Part shown: in pieces, positions 26,462 through 35,016 of the stretch | How the letters are laid out: every line of letters begins with the position of its first letter | Position numbering within the stretch: the first letter of the stretch is position 1 | From: Pseudomonadota bacterium | GTDB taxonomy: Bacteria > Bdellovibrionota > UBA1018 > CAIMNF01 | DNA: 64,000 nt | Assembly (NCBI GenBank): GCA_027491115.1 | Contig: JAIXWV010000027.1 | Coordinates: 54,814 to 118,813, forward strand | Reading direction: 5' to 3' | Program-made: the position numbers and the translations under genes | Notes under the pieces: generated by a model | Told to the model about the DNA's origin: nothing | Seen by the model: only the letters and a program-made list of their open reading frames with translations | The model's database searches: none

Positions 26462-27124
26462 TCAGCCCTTGAAGTCACTGGGTTTGAAGCGATCCGGGTG
26501 GGACTCGGTCCAAGCCGGGAGCTCCCGACAAGCACGCTCGATTTCCACCAGATGAGTCAGATCCGACCAATCCACCTGGTAGCGATCGGCATTGTAGAGC
26601 TGGGGAGACAGACAAAGATCGGCCAGGGTGGGATGGTCCCCAACCGAAAACCGCCCACGGATCGGTGCACACAAGGTCTCATACACCTCCAAGCCTTTCC
26701 GGATGAAGTGCCGGGCCCAGTTTTTCTGTTCTTCCGGATCCGTAGAATGACGGTGAAGGACAGGTAGATTCTGGATCGGTTGGATTCCTGCGTTGACGGT
26801 TTCGGCCAGGGCCCAACACCTGGCTTTCAGATAGGGATCCTCCGGAAGGAGTCGCGGAGTTTCCGGGTGGCGCTCCTCGAGGTAAAGGAGAATGGCCAGA
26901 CTCTCCGTCAGGCGGTGGTGATCATTCCCAGGGATTTCCAACACCGGAACAAATCCTGCTGGGTTTCGTTCCAGGTGTTCTGGTGCCTCGGAGCTTCCGT
27001 CCAGGAGGCTGATCGCGATCGGTTCGTAGGGGAGCCCCTTCAATGAGAATCCGAAACGAACCCTCCAAGAAGAAGACGACCTCCAATAATGGAACAGACG
27101 GTACAGTCCCGGGTGGGCGCTCAT
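26462..27124 (-). CDS. maiA: Maleylacetoacetate isomerase (zeta-class GST)
   Basis: 220 residues, glutathione S-transferase fold. The zeta-class active-site stretch YWRSSSSWRVRFG is clear, followed by NPAGFVPVLEI, the glutathione-binding ESLAILLYLEE, then the C-terminal helical domain with IQPIQNL and LADLCLSPQLYNADR. It isomerises maleylacetoacetate to fumarylacetoacetate in tyrosine/homogentisate breakdown. The preceding gene encodes a fumarylacetoacetate-hydrolase family enzyme and overlaps its start (ATGA), which supports the pathway. No homogentisate dioxygenase is nearby. Confidence 0.9.
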   Translation of the reverse strand: MSAHPGLYRLFHYWRSSSSWRVRFGFSLKGLPYEPIAISLLDGSSEAPEHLERNPAGFVPVLEIPGNDHHRLTESLAILLYLEERHPETPRLLPEDPYLKARCWALAETVNAGIQPIQNLPVLHRHSTDPEEQKNWARHFIRKGLEVYETLCAPIRGRFSVGDHPTLADLCLSPQLYNADRYQVDWSDLTHLVEIERACRELPAWTESHPDRFKPSDFKG

Positions 27125-28104
27125 GCTTGTTCCCGGACAATCCGGTTTTCGAGGGTTCCGAGTTCCTGAACCTCGAGTGTGAACTCATCGCCGGGATGGA
27201 TCCACACCGGTGCGTCTTTCTGGGTGGTGAGATTCAGTTCCATGTAGCACCCGGTTCCCACGGTTCCCGACCCGATCACTTCACCCGGCCGTAAGGTCAC
27301 ACCATAGGAGGCACGCTCGATGATCTGGCCGAAAGTCCAGTTCATGTCCTTCAGATTTCCGGAGGAAACCTGTTTGCCGTTGTGAAAAGCCTTCATGACC
27401 AGATCGTAGCGGTCTCCGTTCGGTCCGGTGATCCGATGCGATTCGAGTTCGTCCCGGGTCACGAGATAGGGACCGAGGCTCGTGGCAAAGTCCTTCCCTT
27501 TGGCCGGGCCCAGATTCAGCTTCATCTCCTGGGTCTGGAATTCACGCGCCGACCAATCGTTCATGATCATGTATCCGAAAATGTGTTCGTCCGCACGGGA
27601 GGCCGGGATGTTCCGTCCTTCTTTGCCGATCACAATCGCCACTTCGAGCTCAAAATCGAGACGATCGAGGGCTTTTTCCATCACGTACACCTCGCCCGGG
27701 CCGGTGATGGCCAGGTGGTTGGTGAAGTAGAAAACGGGGAATTCGTCGAACTCGGGAATCATGGGCAAACCACGTCCCCTGCGGGCACTTTCGACGTGCT
27801 GTCGGAACGCGTAGCCGTCCCGGCAGGAGACGGGGGAGGGGACCGGTGAGACCAACCAGGCTTCGGATTCAGGCACGATGGCCGAGGCGGGGACCAGTCC
27901 TGCTTTGGCTTTTTCGATCCATCCCTTGGCCCACGGCAGGGCTTCATCCGAATTCCGGATGAACTCCAACATGTCACGCGTCCAAGCGCGGGAGTCGAGT
28001 ACGTCGAAATCCAGGATCCGTCCCGTACCAGGTGTGGTTCCCGGATCGAGCAAGGCTCCGACATGATGGGTGCGGTCGGCTGCTTTCAGTGTCACGAGTT
28101 TCAT
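27121..28104 (-). CDS. Fumarylacetoacetate hydrolase family protein
   Basis: 327 residues. FAH fold with the metal-binding acidic residues in DFELEVAIVIG (E-x-E) and MNDWSAREFQTQEM (Asp), plus GPAKGKDFATSLGPYLVT and GSGTVGTGC. With maiA it would split fumarylacetoacetate to fumarate and acetoacetate, the last step of tyrosine degradation; the wider family includes other acylpyruvate hydrolases and isomerases. An RBS (GAGAGAA) precedes ATG 28104. An intrinsic terminator for the upstream HU gene lies only 20 bases before the start, so a separate promoter or read-through is needed. Confidence 0.88.
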   Translation of the reverse strand: MKLVTLKAADRTHHVGALLDPGTTPGTGRILDFDVLDSRAWTRDMLEFIRNSDEALPWAKGWIEKAKAGLVPASAIVPESEAWLVSPVPSPVSCRDGYAFRQHVESARRGRGLPMIPEFDEFPVFYFTNHLAITGPGEVYVMEKALDRLDFELEVAIVIGKEGRNIPASRADEHIFGYMIMNDWSAREFQTQEMKLNLGPAKGKDFATSLGPYLVTRDELESHRITGPNGDRYDLVMKAFHNGKQVSSGNLKDMNWTFGQIIERASYGVTLRPGEVIGSGTVGTGCYMELNLTTQKDAPVWIHPGDEFTLEVQELGTLENRIVREQA

Positions 28105-28123
28105 GGTTCTCTCACTCCCTATG

Positions 28124-28149
28124 AAAAAGGGGACGGAAGATCCGTCCCC
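28124..28149 (-). terminator. Intrinsic terminator after the HU gene
   Basis: Perfect nine-base-pair stem GGGGACGGA / TCCGTCCCC (28129-28137 with 28141-28149), three-base loop, and five T on the minus strand (28124-28128). It separates the HU gene from the FAH gene. Confidence 0.8.
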
Positions 28150-28176
28150 TTCTCCTGCTAAAAAACTAAAAACGGA

Positions 28177-28536
28177 TTACCAGTTTTTCTTGTCGGCGAA
28201 AGTATCCTTCAGGGTCTTCGGGAAGGACCAGCGGGGCTTCTTGGAGGCCGGGCGTGCTTTCACGTCGATGGTCTCACCGGTGAAAGGATTGGTGCCTTTT
28301 CCGGCTTTGCGGGCCTTCACTTCACGACGGACGAGGGCGCCGATCACGGGAAAGCGGATGCGCTCGCCACTCGCGGCCAGCTTGGCGCCTTTGGTGAAAG
28401 TGGTTTCGACCAGTTCCTTGAGTTCGGAGCGTTTGATCTTGATGGAGCCGTTCTTGGACACTTCTGTGATGCCCATGACGCCTTCGTAGAGCTCATTGAT
28501 GAAAGAATATTTCTTCTTAGCAGCTTTTTTAGCCAT
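28177..28536 (-). CDS. HU/IHF-family DNA-binding protein
   Basis: 119 residues. Lys-rich N-terminus (MAKKAAKKKYSF), two helices, then the HU beta-arm signature: FPVIGALVRREVKARKAGKGTNPFTGETI. The proline of the DNA-intercalating arm tip is in the conserved NPFTGE segment. HU proteins bend and compact DNA. The protein has a C-terminal extension (KKPRWSFPKTLKDTFADKKNW) somewhat longer than E. coli HU. ATG 28536 has a clear AAAGGAG RBS. The promoter region is AT-rich with phased A-tracts. Confidence 0.9.
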   Translation of the reverse strand: MAKKAAKKKYSFINELYEGVMGITEVSKNGSIKIKRSELKELVETTFTKGAKLAASGERIRFPVIGALVRREVKARKAGKGTNPFTGETIDVKARPASKKPRWSFPKTLKDTFADKKNW

Positions 28537-28556
28537 ATTGTCTCCTTTGAGGTTCA

Positions 28557-28605
28557 TTTTTAGAAAAGGATCCACGGGGTGGCAAGAAAAAAAGTTCGAA
28601 AAAAA
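28557..28605 (-). promoter_or_regulatory. HU promoter with upstream A-tracts
   Basis: Minus-strand TTGCCA (28580-28585) and TAAAAA (28557-28562) with a 17-base spacer. Directly upstream two seven-base A/T tracts (28587-28593 and 28599-28605) lie about one helical turn apart, suggesting an UP element or intrinsic bend. Confidence 0.5.
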
Positions 28606-28630
28606 GCCGGAATTTTGCAAAAATGTAAGC

Positions 28631-29299
28631 ATGACATCTGAACCTAGGCTGGAAGTGGACCGGAGAATCCTGCTGTTCGACTTTGATGGAACCATTGTGG
28701 TGACCGAGGTCCTGGCCCGCCAGGCGATCGAGTCTTACTTTTCCGAGCTGAAGATCGTGGTCCCCGAGGCCTTTCCTCAGATGATCGTGGGTAAAACCTG
28801 GAAGTCCGCGGTGAGGCAGATGGTGGGCGAGGGGCGGCGTCTCGGGCTGGGGCTGCCAGAAGAGGATGTTTTGCGGCAGGAGTTCCAGAGTCGATACCGG
28901 GCACGGTTCTCGGAAGGTGTTCCGCTTGTACCGGGGTTTCTCGAACGTTTTCCGGAGCTCAAAGCCAAGGCCGGGTTCGTCGGGATCGTGACAGGTTCCG
29001 AGCGTCACGAGGTCGAGGCCATTTTGGAGTCTTGGGGTCTATCGGATGCCTTCGAGCGGATTTGGGCCGCGGGTGAGTATCCTGGGAGCAAGCCTGACCC
29101 GGCTCCCTATCTCCAAGCCATGGCGGATCTCGGTGTGGATCGGGAGCAGGTGATTGTTTTTGAGGACTCCTTGGCTGGAATGGAATCGGCTCATCGGGCT
29201 GGGGTCGAGTTTGTTCAGATCTCCCATGAAAGTCATTCGCCACCTTCGGATCCCCGTGCCTTGATGACAGTTAGGGATTGGTTCGAACTGAAGCTTTAG
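28631..29299 (+). CDS. HAD-superfamily phosphatase/phosphomutase
   Basis: 222 residues. Motif I DFDGTI, motif II VTGS, motif III lysine in GSKPDPAPY, and motif IV EDSLAGMESA place it in the beta-phosphoglucomutase / phosphoglycolate-phosphatase group with a helical cap after motif I. The substrate is a small phosphorylated metabolite that cannot be specified. ATG 28631 is chosen because the gene is divergent from HU and the upstream in-frame codons run through the HU promoter. Its stop overlaps the convergent barrel gene by four bases. Confidence 0.88.
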   Translation: MTSEPRLEVDRRILLFDFDGTIVVTEVLARQAIESYFSELKIVVPEAFPQMIVGKTWKSAVRQMVGEGRRLGLGLPEEDVLRQEFQSRYRARFSEGVPLVPGFLERFPELKAKAGFVGIVTGSERHEVEAILESWGLSDAFERIWAAGEYPGSKPDPAPYLQAMADLGVDREQVIVFEDSLAGMESAHRAGVEFVQISHESHSPPSDPRALMTVRDWFELKL

Positions 29300-29907
29300 T
29301 CGAATCGGTACGAGAAACCGCCCAGCATGTGGATGGATCGTGCAAAGAGGGTCTTGGTCGTGATGGTCGAGAGATCCTGGAATCCATGCTGATAGCGTGC
29401 ATCAAGGATGAAGCTGAAGGACTCAGATAAACGGAATCTGGCGCGAAGGTCGATCAAGAGCCCGAGGTCGAGGGTTTGCATTTGGGCGGTGTCATAGGGT
29501 TGGTTGACTGTACTGATCGGATCCATGGTGCTCACCATTCCCCGAGCAAAACCCGCATAACCCCCGGCTCCGAGACTCATCGTACTGTCGAAGTGGTAGT
29601 GGAGTAGGAGAGGAACCTGGATCCACTCGGTTTTACGCGTGCTGGATAGGCCGGAATCTGACCGCTCGCTGGCCTCATTCAAAATGGAGACACCACTTTC
29701 GAGGCTGAAGGGGCTTTCCCAAAGAGGAAGAAGTGCATTCACGCCAAAGCCGTACCCGGCGCTTCCTGTCCATCCTTGATCCACCCCCTGAATCGATTCC
29801 GATGGCGCCGCGTAAAGGAGCCCCCCCCAGGTGCTGACTTCAAGTGCCTCAGAGGCTGGCGCCCAACCGAGCAGGACGAGGCAGAAGAGGGTACAAAGGG
29901 ACTTCAT
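29296..29907 (-). CDS. Outer-membrane beta-barrel protein, OmpA/PorT-like
   Basis: 203 residues. Signal peptide (MKSLCTLFCLVLLGWAPASEA), then alternating amphipathic strands rich in aromatic and Gly residues (SAGYGFGVNALLPL, WIQVPLLLHYHFD, MSLGAGGYAGFARG, LDLGLLIDLRARFRL), ending in an aromatic-x-Phe-type sequence (YRFD). This matches the eight-stranded outer-membrane protein beta-barrel group (PF13568-like). No ligand or function can be inferred. ATG 29913 is an in-frame alternative two codons upstream. Confidence 0.82.
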   Translation of the reverse strand: MKSLCTLFCLVLLGWAPASEALEVSTWGGLLYAAPSESIQGVDQGWTGSAGYGFGVNALLPLWESPFSLESGVSILNEASERSDSGLSSTRKTEWIQVPLLLHYHFDSTMSLGAGGYAGFARGMVSTMDPISTVNQPYDTAQMQTLDLGLLIDLRARFRLSESFSFILDARYQHGFQDLSTITTKTLFARSIHMLGGFSYRFD

Positions 29908-30007
29908 GGCCATAGCTTATGACGGGCATCCCTGATAAGGTAAGTAAAAATTGCCTATTGGTTCTGGATGCGATCCGTCGCACAATGGAAACAGGAGTTG
30001 TTCAGCC

Positions 30008-30784
30008 ATGCAAGATCCCAATACGAACATCAATTCAGCGCGTTTGGATGACCTGGTTCATGCGATTGCCGAGGCGCGCCGTTCCTTGCAAAATTGGCAG
30101 GACAAGCGCACCGAGGCGATGATCCGCCTCGATTCCTTTGCTTACGATGTCCAAAAGGTGGAAGAAGAGCGCGGTCGCATGGAGCAAAAACTCCTGGATC
30201 TGAAGCATGAGTCCCAATCGCAGGCCAAGATTTATCAAAGTCACGTTGGAGAGCTGACCGATCAGATGCAGTTGCTCAAACTCGAGACTGAAAATCTTCG
30301 GAATGAAATTCTCGACAAGAACATGGTGATTGAGTCTCTTCACAAGGAAATCGAAGCTCAGAAGGTGCTGCGGGGACAATTGGTCCAGCAGCATTCCCAA
30401 AAGCAGAACGAGCTCCGTTCCGAACTTGAAGTCAAATTCGCCAATCAGATTTGGGACCTGAAAATGAAGAACGAAAGCGTTGCAGCCCAATTGCTCGATT
30501 CTTCCGAGCGTTGTGCCGCCGCTGAAACCCAGGTGGAAAAGCTCGAGCGGGAACTCTCGCAGATTCGCAGTCACATGATGGGCATTCTCCAGTCCACGCC
30601 GGATTCCGCCCCGAGAAAGCAAGCTCCGGCAGGGGCGAGTGCTTCGGCCGGTCCGGTGGAGCCCTCCAAAAAAGCAGAACTCGAAACCCAGACGATCCAG
30701 TCCGTGGCCGGTGCCGTGGTCGACTCCGGTAATCTCGATGGGTCACCTTCAGTTGAAGACTACCTGAAGCGACTCGGCTACTGA
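30008..30784 (+). CDS. Coiled-coil protein of unknown function
   Basis: 258 residues. Residues about 15-190 are an almost uninterrupted coiled coil rich in Leu, Glu, Gln and Lys (VEEERGRMEQKLLDLKHE and onward). The C-terminal ~65 residues are low-complexity (PRKQAPAGASASAG), ending in a short conserved-looking peptide, SVEDYLKRLGY. There is no signal peptide or membrane segment, so it is cytoplasmic, perhaps a scaffold or cytoskeletal partner. A GGAG RBS precedes ATG 30008. Neighbours do not suggest a role. Confidence 0.8.
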   Translation: MQDPNTNINSARLDDLVHAIAEARRSLQNWQDKRTEAMIRLDSFAYDVQKVEEERGRMEQKLLDLKHESQSQAKIYQSHVGELTDQMQLLKLETENLRNEILDKNMVIESLHKEIEAQKVLRGQLVQQHSQKQNELRSELEVKFANQIWDLKMKNESVAAQLLDSSERCAAAETQVEKLERELSQIRSHMMGILQSTPDSAPRKQAPAGASASAGPVEPSKKAELETQTIQSVAGAVVDSGNLDGSPSVEDYLKRLGY

Positions 30785-30799
30785 GCCACCACTTGGGCC

Positions 30800-31033
30800 T
30801 TATTCTCCGTCTTTACCGATGGCTTCGACGGGGCAGGCTTCCAGAGCGGCTTGTGCGCGGGCGACTTCGTCCGGGGTGGTCGGCTGCTTGAATACGAAAG
30901 AGTAGCCGTGCTCGTCGTTTCGGGTGAAGTGATCCGGCGCTTCGGAGCGACAAGCGTCGCAGTCGATGCACTGGTCATCCACGTAAAACTTGCCTTTGGA
31001 GTTGTCGGGCCACTTCTTTCCTTTTTCTGCCAT
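30800..31033 (-). CDS. Small [4Fe-4S] ferredoxin
   Basis: 77 residues from ATG 31033. One cluster-binding motif: CIDCDACRSEAP with C-x2-C-x2-C, and the fourth cysteine in EACPVEAIG near the C-terminus. The aromatic and acidic core (YVDDQC, GYSFVF) fits the single-cluster ferredoxin type that carries electrons to oxidoreductases or P450-like enzymes. ATG 31051 and a TTG at 31069 are alternative starts; I prefer 31033 because it begins just before the conserved KWPDNSKGKFYVDD stretch. No RBS separates the options well. Confidence 0.88.
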   Translation of the reverse strand: MAEKGKKWPDNSKGKFYVDDQCIDCDACRSEAPDHFTRNDEHGYSFVFKQPTTPDEVARAQAALEACPVEAIGKDGE

Positions 31034-31098
31034 GGGCGGGATCTTACTCATTTCCGGGCCCGAAGTCAATCAGTCGGTCATCGGGGGCGGATTCCACC

Positions 31099-31128
31099 TT
31101 GAAGGAGGGGGGGATGGGGCCTTAGGAT
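31099..31128 (+). promoter_or_regulatory. Promoter of the metallophosphoesterase gene, probably leaderless
   Basis: TTGAAG (31099-31104), 18-base spacer and TAGGAT (31123-31128), eight bases before GTG 31137. The AGGA at 31124-31127 is part of the -10 box, so it would not be in the message as an RBS. Confidence 0.45.
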
Positions 31129-31136
31129 AGGTCGAA

Positions 31137-32255
31137 GTGGGCGAACACTTCAAAATCATCATCAGCGATTGCCACCTTTCGGCGGGACGCTATTTCGACG
31201 GAAAATTCAATCCTCACGAGGACTTTTTCCACGATGGCGAGATGTGCGAATTCTTCGAGTTTTTTTCATCCGGGGTGTACGGAGAGGGGCCGTCCGGACC
31301 GGCCGAAGTGGAGTTGGTCATCAATGGGGATTTTTTCGACTTCCTCAATGTCCCCTACCTGGGGGAGTTCGAGGAGGGCATCACCGAAGAGATCGCCCTG
31401 ACCAAGTGCGAGGCGATCCTGGCCGGGCATTCCCGGGTCATGGCCGCTCTCCGGAAGTTCGCATCCAAGCCCGGCAAACGGATCACCTATTTGATCGGCA
31501 ATCACGATGCCGAGTTGTTCTTCGAGAAAGTCAGGGAGCGGATCACCCGGGAGTGGGATCCGGATGGATTTTTTCCGAGCCAGAAGGTCAGGATCATCGC
31601 CGACACCGACCGGATCCGTTATGACCACGGTCTTGAAATCCGACACGGAAACCAGTTCGAGGCGAGCAATCAGTTGGATTTCAAGAACCCCCTGATGGAA
31701 CTCAGTAACGGCACGCGGGTGCTCAATATCCCTTGGGGGAGCATTTACATCCTGAAGATCGTGAACCGCCTCAAGTGGGAACGGGGGAACCTGGACAAGA
31801 TCCGGCCGCTCAAGATCTTCGCTTTCTTCGGTGTTCTTTTTGATCCGGTCTTCACTCTCAAGTTCATTCTCCTTTCGATGTTCTATTTTTTGAAGACACG
31901 GATCATGAGCAGATCCCCTTCCTTGTTCGGATTCAAGCGGACCATGCAGACGCTCTCTCAGGAACGCTCCTTGTTCCTCGATCTTGAGGACCAGGCGCGG
32001 GATCTGCTCAGTGCTGATCCGGAGCTGCATACCGTGGTGATGGGGCACACTCATTTGCCTATGCACCGCGTATACGATCGGGGCCGTCAATACCTCAACT
32101 GCGGAACTTGGACAAAAATGGTCTACCTCGATTGGCGACATATCGGTGAGCCGTTTCATCCCACCTTCGTTCTGGTGCGGATTCACGAGGGAAAAATCCA
32201 AGCCGAATTGAACCAATGGACCGGAATCCGCAATCCTTACCGGGTTCACGCCTGA
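31137..32255 (+). CDS. Calcineurin-like metallophosphoesterase, LpxH-related
   Basis: 372 residues. Metal-binding motifs in order: ISDCHLS (Asp-x-His), NGDFFDF, IGNHDAE, EIRHGNQ and VMGHTHLP. This is the calcineurin-like fold, closest to the UDP-2,3-diacylglucosamine pyrophosphatase (LpxH) branch, but it is longer than LpxH (~240) because of a C-terminal half with a hydrophobic stretch (IFAFFGVLFDPVFTLKFILL) that may associate with the membrane. Actual substrate is unknown. The start is GTG 31137. Confidence 0.85.
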   Translation: MGEHFKIIISDCHLSAGRYFDGKFNPHEDFFHDGEMCEFFEFFSSGVYGEGPSGPAEVELVINGDFFDFLNVPYLGEFEEGITEEIALTKCEAILAGHSRVMAALRKFASKPGKRITYLIGNHDAELFFEKVRERITREWDPDGFFPSQKVRIIADTDRIRYDHGLEIRHGNQFEASNQLDFKNPLMELSNGTRVLNIPWGSIYILKIVNRLKWERGNLDKIRPLKIFAFFGVLFDPVFTLKFILLSMFYFLKTRIMSRSPSLFGFKRTMQTLSQERSLFLDLEDQARDLLSADPELHTVVMGHTHLPMHRVYDRGRQYLNCGTWTKMVYLDWRHIGEPFHPTFVLVRIHEGKIQAELNQWTGIRNPYRVHA

Positions 32256-32282
32256 TTCACTGATGTCATTGATTTAACGGCT

Positions 32283-32312
32283 TTGGTCGCGCATGGCACT
32301 CGAGAGTATAAT
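32283..32312 (+). promoter_or_regulatory. Promoter of the metalloprotease gene
   Basis: A perfect TATAAT (32307-32312) with TTGGTC (32283-32288) 18 bases upstream. It lies downstream of an in-frame ATG at 32293, which rules that codon out as the start and supports GTG 32332, preceded by GAGGGGA (32320-32326). Confidence 0.65.
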
Positions 32313-32331
32313 CATTCAAGAGGGGAATCCG

Positions 32332-34095
32332 GTGAGCCGAAGAGTTGAGGTGGGAATCAGATCCATTCATGTGTTGTCACTTCTCCTGGTTCTGATTTCG
32401 GCCGGTTTGGGGTCCTGTTCCAAAAAAAGTGATCCAGTTCCGTTTGTGGGGGCGCGATTAGAGTCCGGTCGTTATTCTCCGAACTCGAGTGTTGTGGGAA
32501 ACGCGGTGATCAAGGGCACCGTGGCAGTGACCCAGACGGAGCTCTATTTCACCAACGTGGGCATGGTACAATTTGATCAGGCTTGGGGAAGCAAGGAGTT
32601 GCTGGTCAATCTCGGCACCTATGCTGCAAGTGATTTCGGTCCCCTGGGTTCGATGACATTGGTGGCAGAAACCCAAGACTATCCCCTTTCCTTAGGGGGG
32701 GCTTATCCTGTTCTGAAAGAATTCTATGTGGTGCCGAACTCGGGCCCCACCATCAATTTTGTCAAGCTGAGCTCGGGTTGTGTGAGTCAGGGGATGTGGA
32801 CTTGTTCGGGGGGGTATTGTGATGCGAACGCCAGTTGTACAGTCGACACGGGCAGCTCTTTCGGGGGCCGTAATGACTGGGATCAGCATCAGATTCCTCC
32901 CTACGGATATGCGACCACCAATTCGTTTCCACGTTGCGATTCAAGTGTGAACGGTTGGGATTGTCCGATGTCAGGGGCACTCCCAGCCGGCCAGTACTTT
33001 GCCAAATATGTCCTGATGTCTGATTCCGGGGGCTCAGTAGACAATCTTCTTTCCGGTCTCAAGGTCACAGTCATTGTGAAAAAGGATTCTGCCCAACGCG
33101 ATTCTCTTGCGGTGAATGGCGGGGTCAACATCAATCTGATTCTGGTGGGGGATGAAAATATCAATGACTCTCTCAGCACTGCAGGTTCCAGAAATCTGGA
33201 TCTCTTGTTCAAAGAAGTGAATCGCCTCCTTAAGGAAGCAAGTGGTGCGAACATCGGCATCAACTCACTCAATGTTTTCGAGTGGTCCAATGCCAATGGA
33301 GGGACCCAGTATGCGCAGGTCAATTATCTCGATCTTGGGAATATGTTCGAGATTGGTTCCAAAGCCGATGCTCTTGCATCTTCCTCGGGCAGCGCGATCA
33401 ATATTTTTTTGGTGAGTGACATTCCATACAGAAGTTCTACTCTGAGAATTCTTGGAGTTTCGGGTGGCATTCTTGGGCCTCCCGTCCATGGCACCCAGAC
33501 CAGTGGGCTCGCGTTCTCGAGCGGCGGAGATTTGGGGGCATTCAATCCGAAATGTACAGTGAGCAACTGCCATAGAAAACATCAGGAGGGTGATTTTTTG
33601 GAGATGGCTGCAACCATCGCCCATGAACTCGGTCATTATCTGGGGCTGAATCATCCGACGGAGAATTCATCTGGGCCCACTCTGAATCATGATGTTTTGA
33701 ACGACACCCCCCGGTGTGTCAAGAATTCGAGCGGAGGCATGAGTCAACGGGTGTGCTACTTCGAGGATACGACCACCACGCAGGCATCGCCATTGTCTGG
33801 AACCTCATGTAAGTCCGCATGTGATTTGGTGACATCCATTGACTATATGACCGCCACTGCATTTTCTTCCTTTATTGATCTCGCCCCTGCGACGCAGACC
33901 GGAGCTTTTTCGGATCGAAATTCCGACATGCCCCGGGAGTTTTGTCCCTCGGTGAAAGAATGCCAATTCAATCATGTGATGTGGTACACGACCAAGAACC
34001 GCCAACTGAATGCGATCGGTGAATGGAAAGAGGACGGAAACCTCTTCTCCCCCCAGTCATCGGCCATGTTGCAGTGGAGCCCTCTGGTACGCTGA
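32332..34095 (+). CDS. Lipoprotein zinc metalloprotease (metzincin-like)
   Basis: 587 residues. Signal peptide and lipobox (SAGLGSC), then a long N-terminal region with many cysteines, and a C-terminal protease domain with HELGHYLGLNH, the HExxHxxGxxH zinc site. NHVMWYT about 120 residues later could be the Met-turn. It is probably anchored in the outer membrane with its catalytic part exposed or periplasmic. About twenty cysteines suggest extensive disulphides. The start is GTG, decided by a strong promoter that lies between it and the upstream ATG. The TGA overlaps the next ATG. Confidence 0.86.
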   Translation: MSRRVEVGIRSIHVLSLLLVLISAGLGSCSKKSDPVPFVGARLESGRYSPNSSVVGNAVIKGTVAVTQTELYFTNVGMVQFDQAWGSKELLVNLGTYAASDFGPLGSMTLVAETQDYPLSLGGAYPVLKEFYVVPNSGPTINFVKLSSGCVSQGMWTCSGGYCDANASCTVDTGSSFGGRNDWDQHQIPPYGYATTNSFPRCDSSVNGWDCPMSGALPAGQYFAKYVLMSDSGGSVDNLLSGLKVTVIVKKDSAQRDSLAVNGGVNINLILVGDENINDSLSTAGSRNLDLLFKEVNRLLKEASGANIGINSLNVFEWSNANGGTQYAQVNYLDLGNMFEIGSKADALASSSGSAINIFLVSDIPYRSSTLRILGVSGGILGPPVHGTQTSGLAFSSGGDLGAFNPKCTVSNCHRKHQEGDFLEMAATIAHELGHYLGLNHPTENSSGPTLNHDVLNDTPRCVKNSSGGMSQRVCYFEDTTTTQASPLSGTSCKSACDLVTSIDYMTATAFSSFIDLAPATQTGAFSDRNSDMPREFCPSVKECQFNHVMWYTTKNRQLNAIGEWKEDGNLFSPQSSAMLQWSPLVR

Positions 34096-35009
34096 TGAAT
34101 GTACGGATGAAAAGAATCGGATTGATCGGTGCGTGTTTGTGGATCGCATGGTTGTTCAGTTTACCGAAGACTTGGGCTCTTTCTCAGGACGAGATCCGGA
34201 ATGAGATCCGAAGCCAAATGTCCCAAAGACACCCCGAGCCTCCCGGACCGTTTTGGGAACGGTTGGGGGCAGAAGCGCTTCCGGTGATCCGCCAAATGTA
34301 CCAGGAGACGAAGTCTTCCTACGAAAAAAGCTGGCTGATCGACGGGTTGTCGCACTTTAGCGATCCATCCGTGGGCGAGCTTCTCCGCTCAGACGCGGAA
34401 AAAGAGCAGAATTCCGTAATGAAGAAGAAACTGCTTTCGGCCTATGTGTGCTCGCAAGGGGATGCGTCGCTCGAGTTCATTGAACCGCACCTTTCATCCC
34501 CCGATCCTCACATCCGGAAGGCGCTGGCCCTTGCGATTCGGGATCATGTGAGTCCGAACAAGGCAGGCCCGATGCTGGCTCGCTTCCGGGCAAACGAAAA
34601 AGAAGATTGGGTTGTCCGGGTTCTTGATGAGCAGGCCGATCCTTCACTCTTGAAACGGAAACGCCCGGAGACCCTTGCGTCCGTTTCTGTACCATCGATG
34701 AATGGAGCAAAGACCAGCAATCAAACAGCATTGAAGCCCCTGTCCGAAAAGGAACTCGCAGGAGAGTGGCGAGGGATCGAAGTAGGCCCAAGGCGCACCG
34801 GGAAGGTGAAGGTGGTGTTCTACAAAGCGGAGGACCCGAAGGCTCCGAAATGGAAAGTCGAATGGGCGATCCCTGGGAAGTCGAAACGGATTTATGTTCA
34901 ACCCGAATTTGAATGGAATACCTTTCAAACCGCTCAGGATCACTGGCTCGAGATTCGAATCAAACACGAAGATACGGTTTTCTTGTCTCGAAAGCCGGGA
35001 AAAAAGTGA
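34095..35009 (+). CDS. Secreted HEAT-like repeat protein
   Basis: 304 residues. N-terminal signal peptide (MKRIGLIGACLWIAWLF ... TWA), with ATG 34107 as an equally possible start. Residues about 60-190 resemble helical HEAT/PBS-type repeats (LIDGLSHFSDPSVGELL, IEPHLSSPDPHIRKALALAI). The last ~80 residues form a separate beta-rich domain (GEWRGIEVGPRRTGKVKVVFYK and onward) that I do not recognise. Coupled to the metalloprotease (TGATG) and followed eight bases later by the GcvH-like gene, so these three appear to be one operon. Confidence 0.75.
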   Translation: MNVRMKRIGLIGACLWIAWLFSLPKTWALSQDEIRNEIRSQMSQRHPEPPGPFWERLGAEALPVIRQMYQETKSSYEKSWLIDGLSHFSDPSVGELLRSDAEKEQNSVMKKKLLSAYVCSQGDASLEFIEPHLSSPDPHIRKALALAIRDHVSPNKAGPMLARFRANEKEDWVVRVLDEQADPSLLKRKRPETLASVSVPSMNGAKTSNQTALKPLSEKELAGEWRGIEVGPRRTGKVKVVFYKAEDPKAPKWKVEWAIPGKSKRIYVQPEFEWNTFQTAQDHWLEIRIKHEDTVFLSRKPGKK

Positions 35010-35016
35010 GGATAGC

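Noticed and set aside
32293..32331. ATG 32293 as start of the metalloprotease
   Set aside because: A perfect TATAAT box lies downstream of this ATG, and GTG 32332 has an RBS and gives a natural signal peptide.
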